Assembly: GCA_965153355.1 (NCBI GenBank)
Contig: OZ231126.1
Coordinates: 99,882,001-99,946,000 of the forward strand
Direction: 5' to 3'
DNA length: 64,000 nt
Source: Flaccisagitta enflata
Lineage: Eukaryota; Chaetognatha; Sagittoidea; Aphragmophora
Under the pieces are notes generated by a model that saw only the letters and a program-made list of their open reading frames with translations, made no database searches and was not told where the DNA came from. Made by a program: the position numbers and the translations under genes. Below are positions 32,133 through 42,553 of this stretch, one piece after another. Positions within the stretch are counted from its first letter, which is position 1. Each line of letters begins with the position of its first letter.

Positions 32133-33681
32133 CAGTGCATAAGTAATTTAGCTTGTATGAAAAGATAGGTACATTCATAGTTTATTCCACGGGTCCCTAT
32201 GTTTTTTGAGCATCATTTCAGTCGCCTGCCAGCTTCTCAATTGCATACAAAAGGGAAGTATCAGTGGTTTTGGTGAATATTTTACAAAATTCAATCCTAA
32301 AAATTATATCCACAAATGATGTCGAGATATAAACAAAAGCAGCAACCAATTTCAGGAACAGCGAGCTAAACCAAACTTAAATCGGTCTAAAAAATAAAGC
32401 AATTTGGACAATACCACGTGAATAAAAAAAGAAAAAAGTCGCACTTTTTGATGGGTTATTTAGCCAATAAATCTTTAAAAGACTAAAAAAAATCATAGAC
32501 CATTTTGAAGCCCTTTGAAAGTACTTTCACTTGGTGCCAATCTGGAATTGCTATCTTTTTTATCTTTTTTATTTGGCATCAGTTTGAGTAAAAATGTTGC
32601 CTATTTCAGTTTTGCAATCCTTATATATCCTTATATATCCTTATATATCCTTAAATATCCTTATATATCCTTACATATCCTGATATATCCTTATAAAAAA
32701 AGTGCATTTTAGCAAAATAGTGCTTCTCTTTGCAGAGCTCTGCCTCTAGCTCCTATACCATTTGAAACACAGACCATAGATTGGTCTAGAATGAAAGATT
32801 TTTTAAAAAATCTTTCGATACGTATGACCCAACCAAAATAAGTTCAAATTGTTTTTTTATCTGTTTCATTATTGAAGAAAGAGGCGCGTCTGTTTTTTTT
32901 TTTTTTTTTTCATTCGCGTGGTATCGTGTCAGAAACTAGGTCAAATTTCATTTATTGATATGTTCACGTCATTTGCACAGATACGCAATAAAAGAAGAAT
33001 TTCTCACAAGTTGGGGTTGCAAATCAAACAAAAAAAACTTTGTCAGCAAAAACATAAGCTTACTATGGCGGTTATTTCAATGCCATAGAAAGCTTGAGGT
33101 GTTGCAGACATTCAGACCTCTACTTGTGGGAAAACCTTGTTCATGTATTCATGCAGAAGATTGGAGTATATCTTTTTTTGAAATGTTACCCTTATCCCCA
33201 ACCACCCTATTGGACAATAATTTTTCTAATATAAACTTGCAGTGGGTTTTTTGAAAGAGTCAACCGGCAAATCCGAACTACTGTTTGTCTGTCGTGTCAG
33301 CTATCACTCGCGACTTGATTTTCTCGTGCATTCTATCATGTATAGTTGTGTATACATGACCCGCGGCTCTTTCCAAACTGTTAGTGGTGCTTACAAGCTC
33401 TAATGTAACGTGAAAAAAAAAAGTTTTACGTGAGCTCGCCCAGGCCTTGAGTGCGCGCGTGCGCATGCGTCGAAATCTTTTAGAACTCTCACTAAGCAAC
33501 GCTTGCGAGAATGTAGTGCGCGCGTGTAGATCCGGTTGTACACGTCATTTCGTGTGTGCAATCCAAAGTGCGCGCAAATCTTGTCCTCGAGCTCGTCTCT
33601 CTCCAATCAAATTTTCTCTTTCGATTTTCTAATTTTCTTCTTCCGCCCTTTTTTTCTCGCGTCCTGCGCAAGCTATAACTA
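32133..33681. other. AT-rich gene-free stretch with a short (CCTTATATAT)n tract
   Basis: CCTTATATAT decamers at 32,618-32,695. The segment near 32,770-32,815 (GATTGGTCTAGAATGAAAGA) resembles 23,285-23,315, a possible further dispersed repeat. A GC-richer block with CGCGTGCGCATGCG lies near 33,455. No frame has convincing coding character. Confidence 0.5.
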
Positions 33682-34111
33682 CACTTTTTTTTTATAAGAG
33701 ACCAGTTTATGAGAGACATGAGCCTGAGATTTGCCAAAATTTTAAGAACAAAATAGGAGAATGCCCAGGCTGAGATTCAGTTTTGGTCATTTTCAAAAGA
33801 ATTTTTTTTTAAATTTCTGATCGAAAAAATAAATTTTATTCAAATTTGTCAAAAATATAGGTTTTTTATCTATAAAAGAACTTCTTTATTAATTTTGCCT
33901 ATGAAATCAGGCGTTACATTAAAAAAAAAATATGATAATTACCAAGTTTAAGATACAAATATTATAGATAAGGTGTTTTCATACAATTCATATTGTAATA
34001 AACATCAAAGAAATTAAGAACACTTTAAGAGAATTTCAGGCTGAAAACGGCCTAAAATTTAAGAACACTCAGGCTGAGATAAAAAAAGTTGTCTCTTATA
34101 AAAAAAAAGTG
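33682..34111. mobile_element. MITE with CACTTTTTTTTTATAAGAGAC ends
   Basis: About 21 bp of terminal inverted repeat (CACTTTTTTTTTATAAGAGA), flanked by TA on both sides (33,680-33,681 and 34,112-34,113). CAGGCTGAGAT occurs just inside each end in the same orientation. It is 430 bp, without coding capacity, and probably Tc1/mariner-related by its TA duplication. Confidence 0.65.
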
Positions 34112-34424
34112 TACTCGTCTTTTGTGGACTCGCTTTTAATTAGATTCTCTCACTCGGATCCTCTCACTCGGCTCGTCTACTCGTCTGTCCGCTAGAAGAC
34201 TTATCCTATAGCCATAGGTCTAGCGGTCCATCGGTATGGACGAAACATTCTAAAACTACAGTAGATAATGGATACTAGATACTAGATATGGACATTTTCA
34301 CACAGGTCACAATTCACAAAGGATGTCTAGTCTGCAGTGTGCTAGTTTGAACTGACAACCATTTTTGACAATTTCGTTTGACTTATTTCAGTATAACTCC
34401 GCGAAATGATCAACATGAGAAAAA

Positions 34425-34629
34425 ACAAGGCCGGATACACGGCTACCGAAGTCGCGTGCGGGTGGGCAGGGGCCATATTTGAGGTCACCAGACCATTTGG
34501 GCAGGAGCAGGGAGGTCAAAGTAATAAAATCATAAAAAGAGTATAATGTGACCGACCGACAAACCGACCGACCAAACGATCGACCGACGGACAAAGCGGG
34601 TTGTAGAGTCGCGTGCACGCGACTAAAAA
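34425..34629 (+). repeat. Y element
   Basis: AAGGCCGGATACACGGCTAC, GTGCGGGTGGGCAGGGGCCA, a (GACC)n tract at 34,550-34,600, and right end GTCGCGTGCACGCGACTAAA. The inverse pair is kept here as GTCGCGTGC/GCACGCGAC. Confidence 0.75.
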
Positions 34630-34899
34630 CTTATTTTGCAACTTTATTAGGCCCTGGCTGATGTATATATGACGCACTGAAAATTACCATAGAATTTGCT
34701 ACCCGAGCTAGATAAATCATGAAATTTATAAAATGAAATTTAATGATAACTTTTGTTTTTATGTTTTCAATTAAACTGTCAACAGCCATATTTTGCATGA
34801 ATTGACTTGCGTATGCCAGTTTTAAACTCCAGTTCTTTAATTTTGAGCTGAAAAAATATGCAAAATACAATAAAAAACTTCTTTTGTCAATGTACCATA

Positions 34900-35048
34900 G
34901 CTCATTGAAAATTTTAAATTTGCATAGAAAATCAAAATATTAACAAAACAAGAACATAGCGCGATTCCTATAACATATGCTGAGGGCGCTATGTTCTTAT
35001 TTTGATGATATTTGGATTTTTTATGCAAATTTAAAATTTTCAATGAGC
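34900..35048. repeat. Inverted repeat with about 63-bp arms
   Basis: GCTCATTGAAAATTTTAAAT at the left and ATTTAAAATTTTCAATGAGC at the right, with arms meeting at GAACATAGCGC/GCGCTATGTTC around a 26-bp loop. The arms are nearly perfect. No target duplication recognised; it could be a small MITE or a recent fold-back. Confidence 0.75.
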
Positions 35049-35387
35049 AGTTTCTGAAATGATTGTCATTATTTTTTTCACTTTTCAGTCTCATTAGAAT
35101 CGAATTTCCTTAAATCTTTTTGCATTTTTGTCATTTGACAGTGACAGTTCGGTTTCCTCATGTAAGTTTATACATTTCAGTACAAAAAAATAAACACAAG
35201 CATTGATGTAAGCAAAAGTAATGAAGTGAATGGTAACTTTGTCCTCTGGGTAAATTCCTCTTACTTTAATTTCAGTGCGTCTTATGGTTGTAATTGAGAT
35301 TGATCTCATACAAAAAGCAAGTGGAGTGTAAATTCCATCGTCCGAAATATGAGCTTAGAAAAAAAAAAACAATTCAATAAAAGCTCT

Positions 35388-35450
35388 CTCGAGTCGCGTG
35401 CACGCAACTTTACACGTTGGTCTCTCGGTTGGTCGGTCGGTCGGTCATTT
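35388..35450 (-). repeat. Y element, right-end fragment
   Basis: GAGTCGCGTGCACGCAACTT followed by (GGTC)n, the inverse of a Y right half. Confidence 0.5.
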
Positions 35451-35581
35451 TCGAATTTCAGCATCTTAGGGCATTTTGAACTACGAAAATCGTGCTTCAG
35501 TGACAATCATTTTTACTGAAGCATGACTTCGGTAAAATTAGTGCTCTTGGAAATTCAAGCTTCAGTGGAATACGAAATAAC

Positions 35582-36326
35582 CAGGCCTTTTTTTAGAGCG
35601 AGCCCGCGAGCCCGTGGTTCTCTATTTTGATGTCGGGCTCTCACTTTTTGCTGGCCCTGAGCCCGGCGGGCTCTCACTAATTTGGTAAGGCATGACCAAT
35701 CCAAGTGGATTTGATCTTTTTTGTAAAGTTTCAAAAAAGCACTCTATCTGTTTGCGAGTTAAGTTTCATTCAAAAGTAAGAATTAGAAAGCAAATGCATT
35801 TTCTCTCCTGTCTCTATTATGAAATTTGAACGGCAAATATATAAATGAGCTAGGCATCTTTTTAATCGCGTGCCACGCTTCTGCACTAAGTCGGGGCCCA
35901 TTTGTTGGTTGGTCAGTCCATTAACAACTCTGCTATTTTGGCGTTTTCGAGACATTTCAGAACCACTGCTTCTGCCCAAATATTTGATTGGCCTTGCCAC
36001 TGCCCCTGTCCACCCGCACAGAACTAGGATAGTGGTGTTTCCCGCCTTGTTTTTTTATTCAAATGCAATGTAAATGCGTTCAATGTTGATGGTAAAAGAA
36101 AGCCCACTTAAAATGATTTTCTCTTTGACACCCTTGTATTTCTGTTTGCAGTGATACAAAAAAAAACATTGTTATGTGTCAATGCTATGATGTAGGCTCA
36201 CATGATTAGAAAATTGACAAAAATGGTTATTTTAGGTCGGGCTTGCTGTTTTTCTGTCGGGCTCTGTAAAATTGTGAGGAGAGAGCCCGACTGGCTCTGT
36301 CAAAAAATTCACTAAGAAAAGGCCTG
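35582..36326. mobile_element. hAT-like non-autonomous element, 8-bp target duplication
   Basis: Starts CAGGCCTTTTTTTAGAG and ends AAGAAAAGGCCTG. GAAATAAC flanks both sides exactly (35,574-35,581 and 36,327-36,334). An 8-bp duplication with CAGGCC-type ends is the hallmark of hAT transposons. Subterminal GGGCTC/GAGCCC motifs cluster at both ends, as hAT transposase binding sites often do. No transposase is encoded, and the interior carries a Y copy. Confidence 0.85.
35859..36056 (-). repeat. Y element nested in the hAT-like element
   Basis: Reverse orientation from TTTTTAATCGCGTGCCACGC through TTGGTTGGTCAGTCC, ACTGCCCCTGTCCACCCGCA to CCCGCCTTGTTTTTTT. The Y insertion postdates the hAT-like element or was carried by it. 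Confidence 0.65.
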
Positions 36327-36334
36327 GAAATAAC

Positions 36335-36918
36335 TGAATCTGCTAAAGTGAACTGAACTTCTGTTTCTTCTCTCAGGGTGGGTGGTTTGGGACTGTTGGC
36401 CAGAAGCGGGTATGGACTACAAACATAGAAAATAATGTAGGAATGAGAGGCTGATCGGAAAATGAAGAAACATGACCGAACTCAAGCTTTAACCAAGACC
36501 GGATATACACGACAAAAAAAAAAAAAAGAATTCCGCCACGTGTGGGTCTAAAGAAGACTATTTGGCTACTGGGGCAAACCGGGCAGGGGGATTCGGCCAA
36601 GAGGCAGGGGTACAGCTTTCAACTGACGAAACCGAAACTTAAGTTATAAACCAGAAAAAACTGGCGGTTGATTAGATGGAGTCATAGACTGATGGACAAA
36701 CTGACTAGAATCATATATGATGATAAGTTCTTCCGAACACGAGACCAAGTAAACATGAGGATTCGGATATTTGAAGGCGACAAGTCTGAGCTTGAGTAGA
36801 AAACCGAAACGACCTAAACACGAGTTCCAAGGACATAAACACTCGTTGGCCCGTTTGGGAAAAAAGATCCATGTCGCGTGACATTCATTTTGGCAAGTCC
36901 ATTTTCCTAGCTCTCTTT

Positions 36919-36956
<38 letters not shown>

Positions 36957-37214
36957 TCTCTATCCTTAATTGTGCAACAACTTCCGCAAATCATTCATGG
37001 CCAGCTCTGAAAAAAAGGTCTGATCCAAATTTCTTTGTCAGCTAGTCCGTTTGTATCTGGAAAAGTTTCGGACCCTTTCAGTCCACTTTCGCTTTGAAGA
37101 GGATGCATAATAAAGCAGCAACATTTAAAACGAACGCCAAGTTGATCACAAACGAGGTTGCAGTTGAATACGTAATCAGCTAATGTCGACTTGCCTTCAT
37201 TGGTCGATAAAATA
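36335..37214. other. Gene-free stretch with (CT)n and a decayed Y fragment
   Basis: (CT)n at 36,921-36,955. 36,485-36,600 has AAGACCGGATATACACGAC and CCGGGCAGGGGGA, a decayed Y-like copy. A minus-strand frame of 93 codons at 36,995-37,276 has ordinary composition but no motif I recognise and no support as a gene. Confidence 0.4.
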
Positions 37215-37520
37215 CTTTTTTCTGATGAGGCATTATCAAAGATTTTCGAATTTTCTTTCCATCCAGACCAATTCAAGGTCTATATCGTTCAGAAGTTACA
37301 GCCTGTCAAAGTCAACCACTATTTTGAGCATATGAAAAAATACCAAGTCGTTGGAAAAATATCTTTTGTCTTTTATATCTAACAAATCCATTTAAAACAA
37401 TTTTCACAGCATTTATCAAAGGGATTTTAAAGATTTTCAAATTTTCTTTCATTCTAGACAAATCCCGAGTCTGTAACTCAAACAGTTTAACAGTTACAGC
37501 TCATCAAAGTGAAACACTAA
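37215..37520. repeat. Two diverged copies of an approximately 105-bp repeat
   Basis: TTATCAAAGATTTTCGAATT at 37,231 and AAAGATTTTCAAATTTTCTT at 37,429 start matching segments that continue through CCAGACCAATTC/CTAGACAAATCC to TTACAGC..TCAAAGT, spacing about 198 bp. Confidence 0.6.
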
Positions 37521-37531
37521 TCTTCTTCAAC

Positions 37532-37712
37532 TCTTTTTAGTTGCAGTCTGTCGGCCCGTCGGTCCGTCCGTCCGTGAGCACGAGTCGAAAAGTGGGAAAA
37601 CGAGCGTTTTAGAAGCTTTATGTGTATGTGTCTGTGTTGGAAAGGGAGTTGGGTGGGGCGTTGGGTGTGGATGGGAGTTAGCCGCCCCTGCCCACCTGTC
37701 CGCAACGATATT
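37532..37712 (-). repeat. Y element
   Basis: CTTTTTAGTTGCAGTCTGTC, (GTCC)n at 37,556-37,575, ACGAGTCGAAAAGTGGGAAA, and GCCCCTGCCCACCTGTCCGC. The left end is cut after the CCGCAAC motif. Confidence 0.65.
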
Positions 37713-37854
37713 ATGACCCCCCCGTTCTCCTACGGAATTGTTAAAACAATTTGTGACTATTTTTACTCTTTTTTCACCACGCCTAAACGCCTCAAGATTA
37801 ACAACTTTTTCTTTTTGATCATGAAAGCAGGGCTTTCTAAGAATGCAAAACATT

Positions 37855-37963
37855 TTACTTGATATTGATAAGAGAATGGGTAGAATGGTTATTCAACAAG
37901 GCCGGATAGTATCCGGCCTTGTTGAATAACCATTCTACCCATTCTCTTATCAATATCAAGTAA
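37855..37963. repeat. Perfect 109-bp palindrome
   Basis: Two 54-bp arms are exact inverse complements around a single central G at 37,909: the left arm starts TTACTTGATATTGATAAGAG and the right arm ends CTCTTATCAATATCAAGTAA. The centre holds the Y left end AAGGCCGGATA in both orientations. Confidence 0.95.
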
Positions 37964-38100
37964 TACACGGCGGATACACGGCAAGACAGTTGCGGACGGT
38001 TGGTCAGGAGCCGAAAAGCGAAAACCGCTCGCAATATAGAAATTTTTCCTACCGACGGACCAACACAAGAAGGTGTAGAGTCGCGTGTCCGCGACTAAAA
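37897..38100 (+). repeat. Y element overlapping the palindrome
   Basis: The left end lies inside the palindrome; after the right arm it resumes with CGGCGGATACACGGCAAGAC, AGTTGCGGACGGTTGG, AAACCGCTCGCAATATAGAA, a short GACC tract, and GTGTCCGCGACTAAAAA. Confidence 0.7.
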
Positions 38101-39200
<1,100 letters not shown>

Positions 39201-39370
39201 CAGAAAGAGAGATAGACAGACAGCGACAGACAGTCACCGACAGCAGCACAGTTACTCAAAAGGTACGATTGCAACAGGTTGGAGTATTGAAAGGCCTCCC
39301 CGTCAGTTGAATCTCGCTAACGCAGATACCGTGGGCAAGAAGAGCTATGCCGTGACTGGATATTGCCAAA

Positions 39371-40434
39371 CTGGTCATCCAAGGATCGCACATGGTTAGT
39401 GGTACCCGATGGCCTGCTTGGAGTGATTAGCTGCAGAGGTGGAGTAAGAGCAGGGCAGCGGCCCTAAAGGGCCAATGTCCAGTAGGACACAGGGGTGAAT
39501 TTCCTGACGTCTTCATCTCAGAAAAGTGTCTTGCCTTTTCAAGTTGGTGACCAAGCGGAAAAAAATTGTGGTAGACGATTTTTTGCTTATACCGTGTTCC
39601 GATTTATTTTTCAGAATGTGATAAAACATATATTTTTTAAAGAGACACATTCAGATATCACTCTAATTGATAGGATTTTGATTAAAACGTCATTCCTGGC
39701 CTGCTAACGACCTTTTTTACGAACTGCCGTTTTCATTTTTCTGCGCCAACTCTTTAATTCGATGTTTGATGTACGTTCCAGGTCATGAATCTGAAATGCG
39801 AGTTGAAGTGAAGTCATTCTAGTGGTTTTCAAGGTGCTCAGCGGGTCAGGGTGTCATAATTCCGCATAAATAGCAAGATCATGTCAAAACCACCTGCTAA
39901 TGATGATCAGGAGATGATGCAGATTCGCTCAGTTTCCGTAACATGTGGATTTGTAGCACCATAAAGCAAATCATTCAACAAAGTCATTAGTAAAAGTTTT
40001 TGCTTTGATTAAAATACTTAAATAAATCAGAAAAGAAAAAAAAACCTCGGGAAGACCGAGGTAAAGACAACTAATCTGGAAATCTAGGTTCTCTCTCTTT
40101 GGAAGTTGTTTGTCTGAGATGTGAGAAGGCACATTTGAGGCCTTTGGGGCCAATTTCCTTGAGCATTGAATTTTTTTCCATTTCATTGTCAATTTTTCAT
40201 GTTATTCAACATGAATTTTGCATTTATTTCAAAATTTTGTCAATTTTCCATATTATTCAATGGGAATTTTGCATTTCTTCAATTTTCCATGTTATTCAAT
40301 GGGAACATAAGGCTCAGAAGCTTTGGCGGGGGGAAGGACGCATGGACGTATGGACGTACTGACGGAGGGACATCTGAAAATTCACCCCTGTGTCCTACAG
40401 GACAGCAGCCCTTTGGGGCCGCTGCCCAAAAAGG
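39371..40434 (+). mobile_element. Z element copy, unexpanded, with internal insertion
   Basis: Left end 39,371-39,510 (TGGTCATCCAAGGATCGCAC to TTTCCTGACGTC), right end to 40,434 (CCTACAGGACAGCAGCCCTT, TGGGGCCGCTGCCCAAAAAG). The interior matches the 29-kb copy from GAGAAGGCACATTTGAGGCC onward. About 610 bp at 39,511-40,122 are extra and bounded by a weak inverted pair (CATCTCAGA..TCTGAGATG), consistent with a nested insertion. Confidence 0.65.
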
Positions 40435-40726
40435 TGAAAAATATGAATTGGGGGTGTAAAGATTCAATGTTTGAACTATTCAATAATGCTTCTACAAATT
40501 TTTGCTCTTAATCAGGCCTTTCCTTGACATGGCCTTGAGCCGAAATCTACATTGGGAGAAATATTGATGCAAATGAAATATGGTAAGAACAAAGAATATT
40601 TTTATACAACCTCATCCATCTATAGAAGGTTGTCTGTCCGTCTCTGGTTCCTCTTCGATTTGACTGTAGGTCGGCCGCTTAGCCTGTTGGAAATACAGTT
40701 AAACGCAACTTTAACTGATCCAGGAG

Positions 40727-40940
40727 TCATCGTCATAATCAACTATTCATCGTCATTATCATTGTTATCACTTTTGTCACTGTCATCGTCATGACCGTTA
40801 TCGTCAATATTGTTATTGCCCTAAATATAAAACAAGTGACGCGGATCGCGATATTGTTGCGACATGCGTAGACACACAAAGACACACAAAGACACACAAA
40901 GACACACAAAGACACACAAAGACACACAAAGACACACAAA

Positions 40941-41028
<88 letters not shown>
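40727..41028. repeat. (ATC)-rich, (ACACAAAGAC)n and (CA)n tracts
   Basis: A TCATCGTCAT-type tract to 40,810, then seven ACACAAAGAC decamers at 40,868-40,946, then about 43 CA units. Confidence 0.93.
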
Positions 41029-41030
<2 letters not shown>

Positions 41031-41044
41031 ATCAACTGCAGAAT

Positions 41045-41209
41045 CAAAAATGCGCGTTTTTTCGCGTTTTCAACTTGGACCAATGGACCATGAGACCAAT
41101 GGATCAATGGACAAATGGATGGACCAGCAGATGGACCAACGGACAGACCAACGGACAGAACAACGGATGGACATAGCCTCTTATTGAGTTGCGTGTCCGC
41201 AACTAAAAG
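41045..41209 (+). repeat. Y element, left end missing
   Basis: AAATGCGCGTTTTTTCGCGT, CAATGGACCA-type tract, and right end GAGTTGCGTGTCCGCAACTA. Confidence 0.65.
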
Positions 41210-41568
41210 AGGCAGTTTTTTTTCCGTTGGTAGTAAATAAGTAGTTTGGTTTTCTAACTTCTCTTTGCTCTTTACAGGAACGTTTATTTCTGCAACAGGC
41301 CGGGAAAAGAAAAAAAGTGAATAAAAAAAGACATTAAAGATCGGACTTCTTGCGAATTGCCCCTTGACTATGTCATCGCTGCCCTAATCTTATTTTTTAA
41401 GTGATCTTGAAATGTTTCTTTGTAATTATGAAAACATGTAATTTACGGACTAAGTGTAATAGTGGACCACGTAGATTGAAACTGTTGCCCAGTTAGGCTA
41501 GTCTATCTTGAAGTTGTAACTTTAATTGTAGTGTCTGATGTTTTGGAAAACCAAAACACGTGCACATG
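41210..41568. other. Gene-free stretch before the retrotransposon
   Basis: No feature recognised. It ends in the alternating purine-pyrimidine sequence ACACGTGCACATGCACAT, which was the insertion target. Confidence 0.55.
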
Positions 41569-41573
41569 CACAT
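41569..41573. other. 5-bp target-site duplication, left (CACAT)
   Basis: CACAT directly precedes the 5' LTR and recurs directly after the 3' LTR at 54,741-54,745. Duplication size fits BEL/Pao integrases. Confidence 0.85.
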
Positions 41574-41795
41574 TGTTAGAAATGTATGTCCGTCCGTCTA
41601 TTAAGTATGTGTGCTTTTGTTTCTTTTGCGTGCTTTTGGCTTTTCGTCTTTCCTTATTATTCAATGCCGGTGTCTTTTGTTTCTCGCCATTTCTTATAAT
41701 GAAGGCTAGATGGGTAACCATATGGTTGCGCCTTGTATTTTATGCCATTTGTTTTTATTACGTAAACAAACATACGTAACTCGTCTTCGTGTCAT

Positions 41796-41830
41796 CCAAT
41801 TTTGGATCGATTGTTTTTATATTTATTTAC
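41796..41830 (+). promoter_or_regulatory. Candidate LTR core promoter (CCAAT and TATA-like)
   Basis: CCAAT at 41,796-41,800 is followed about 18-25 bp later by TTTTTATATTTATTTACGG. Position in the first third of the LTR fits a U3 promoter. The transcription start is not determined. Confidence 0.4.
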
Positions 41831-42007
41831 GGCATTGCTTCCTAGAGTGATTGATTGATTTTTCGTGATTGATTGAATGTGCCCTTGGAATTTACTAATT
41901 TCAATAATCTCTCATCTTTTTATTGCAGATAAACTTATGAACGGACAAATTACGTTAATTTGACTTCGACAGACTGTGGGTTGAAACCAACGAAAGTGGG
42001 CCTAAAA

Positions 42008-42354
42008 GTAAGTTTTATAGACGCGTTTTTGCTTTTAGTAACGTTGTTTTTATCTTGTCTTCCGGTCTGTTATTTTTGTCTTTTGCATTTTTGCATTTTT
42101 ATCGCCGGATTTTAGTATGGTTTTTTATCGTTTGCCCGATCAGCTTACTATGGGGATGATATGGATGAATTTAATGGGATGGGCCGGGGCAGGGGCAGGT
42201 ATTATCAGGTGGCATGGGCTCTGAAGAAGATGAACATGTTGTCATGTGCTGTTTCTGTCCTTTATTGCGTCCTGTCTCGATTTCATGTTATCTTTTGCGT
42301 TTGCTGATCACCATTAACGCCCACTTTCCCTTTTATTTTTCCCCCTCTCTTCAG
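42008..42354 (+). other. Candidate intron inside the LTR
   Basis: The donor AAAAGTAAGTTT at 42,008 matches the GTAAGT consensus. The acceptor is a strong pyrimidine tract (CCCTTTTATTTTTCCCCCTC then TCTTCAG) ending at 42,354. A second possible acceptor, CATCTTTTTATTGCAG, ends at 41,930 and would define a short exon of about 77 bp upstream of the donor. The same signals are present in the 3' LTR (54,269-54,604). Splicing is inferred from sequence only. Confidence 0.4.
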
Positions 42355-42372
42355 TTGTTGAAATTTTTATGG

Positions 42373-42378
42373 AATAAA
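42373..42378 (+). terminator. Polyadenylation signal AATAAA in the 5' LTR
   Basis: TTTTTATGGAATAAACGAGA, about 110 bp before the LTR end; it would set the R/U5 border shortly downstream. Counterpart in the 3' LTR at 54,623-54,628. Confidence 0.55.
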
Positions 42379-42553
42379 CGAGACGATCGCCTTCCTATTT
42401 TCCAATCGGCCAACTTTCTTTCACCACAAGTCGTCAGTCAGATAGACGCTCATAGACAGTGCCAGTTGAAACTCGTGGGCGTAATTTATATTTCAACAAT
42501 TTAAAAACGACTCGATTCTTTCCATCTTCGACCTCCGAAAGCGAAATTGGACA

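Larger units (their letters stand above)
41574..42490 (+). repeat. 5' LTR (917 bp)
   Basis: Begins TGTTAGAAATGTATGTCCGT and ends CGTGGGCGTAATTTATA. It differs from the 3' LTR by about two base substitutions, three homopolymer length changes and one GC-rich block near 42,180-42,200 (GGGCCGGGGCAGGGGCAGG here). Promoter-like parts are a CCAAT at 41,796-41,800, a TATATTTATTTA-like box near 41,818-41,828, and AATAAA at 42,373. Near-identity of the LTRs means recent insertion, since both are copied from one template at integration. Confidence 0.93.

Noticed and set aside
32955-33254. 99-codon frame of ordinary composition
   Set aside because: No recognisable motif, splice context or conserved neighbour; length is within chance expectation for AT-rich sequence of this extent.
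42491-42510. Primer-binding site directly after the 5' LTR
   Set aside because: The sequence TTTCAACAATTTAAAAACG lacks the TGG start complementary to tRNA CCA ends; I could not match any tRNA, so none is annotated.
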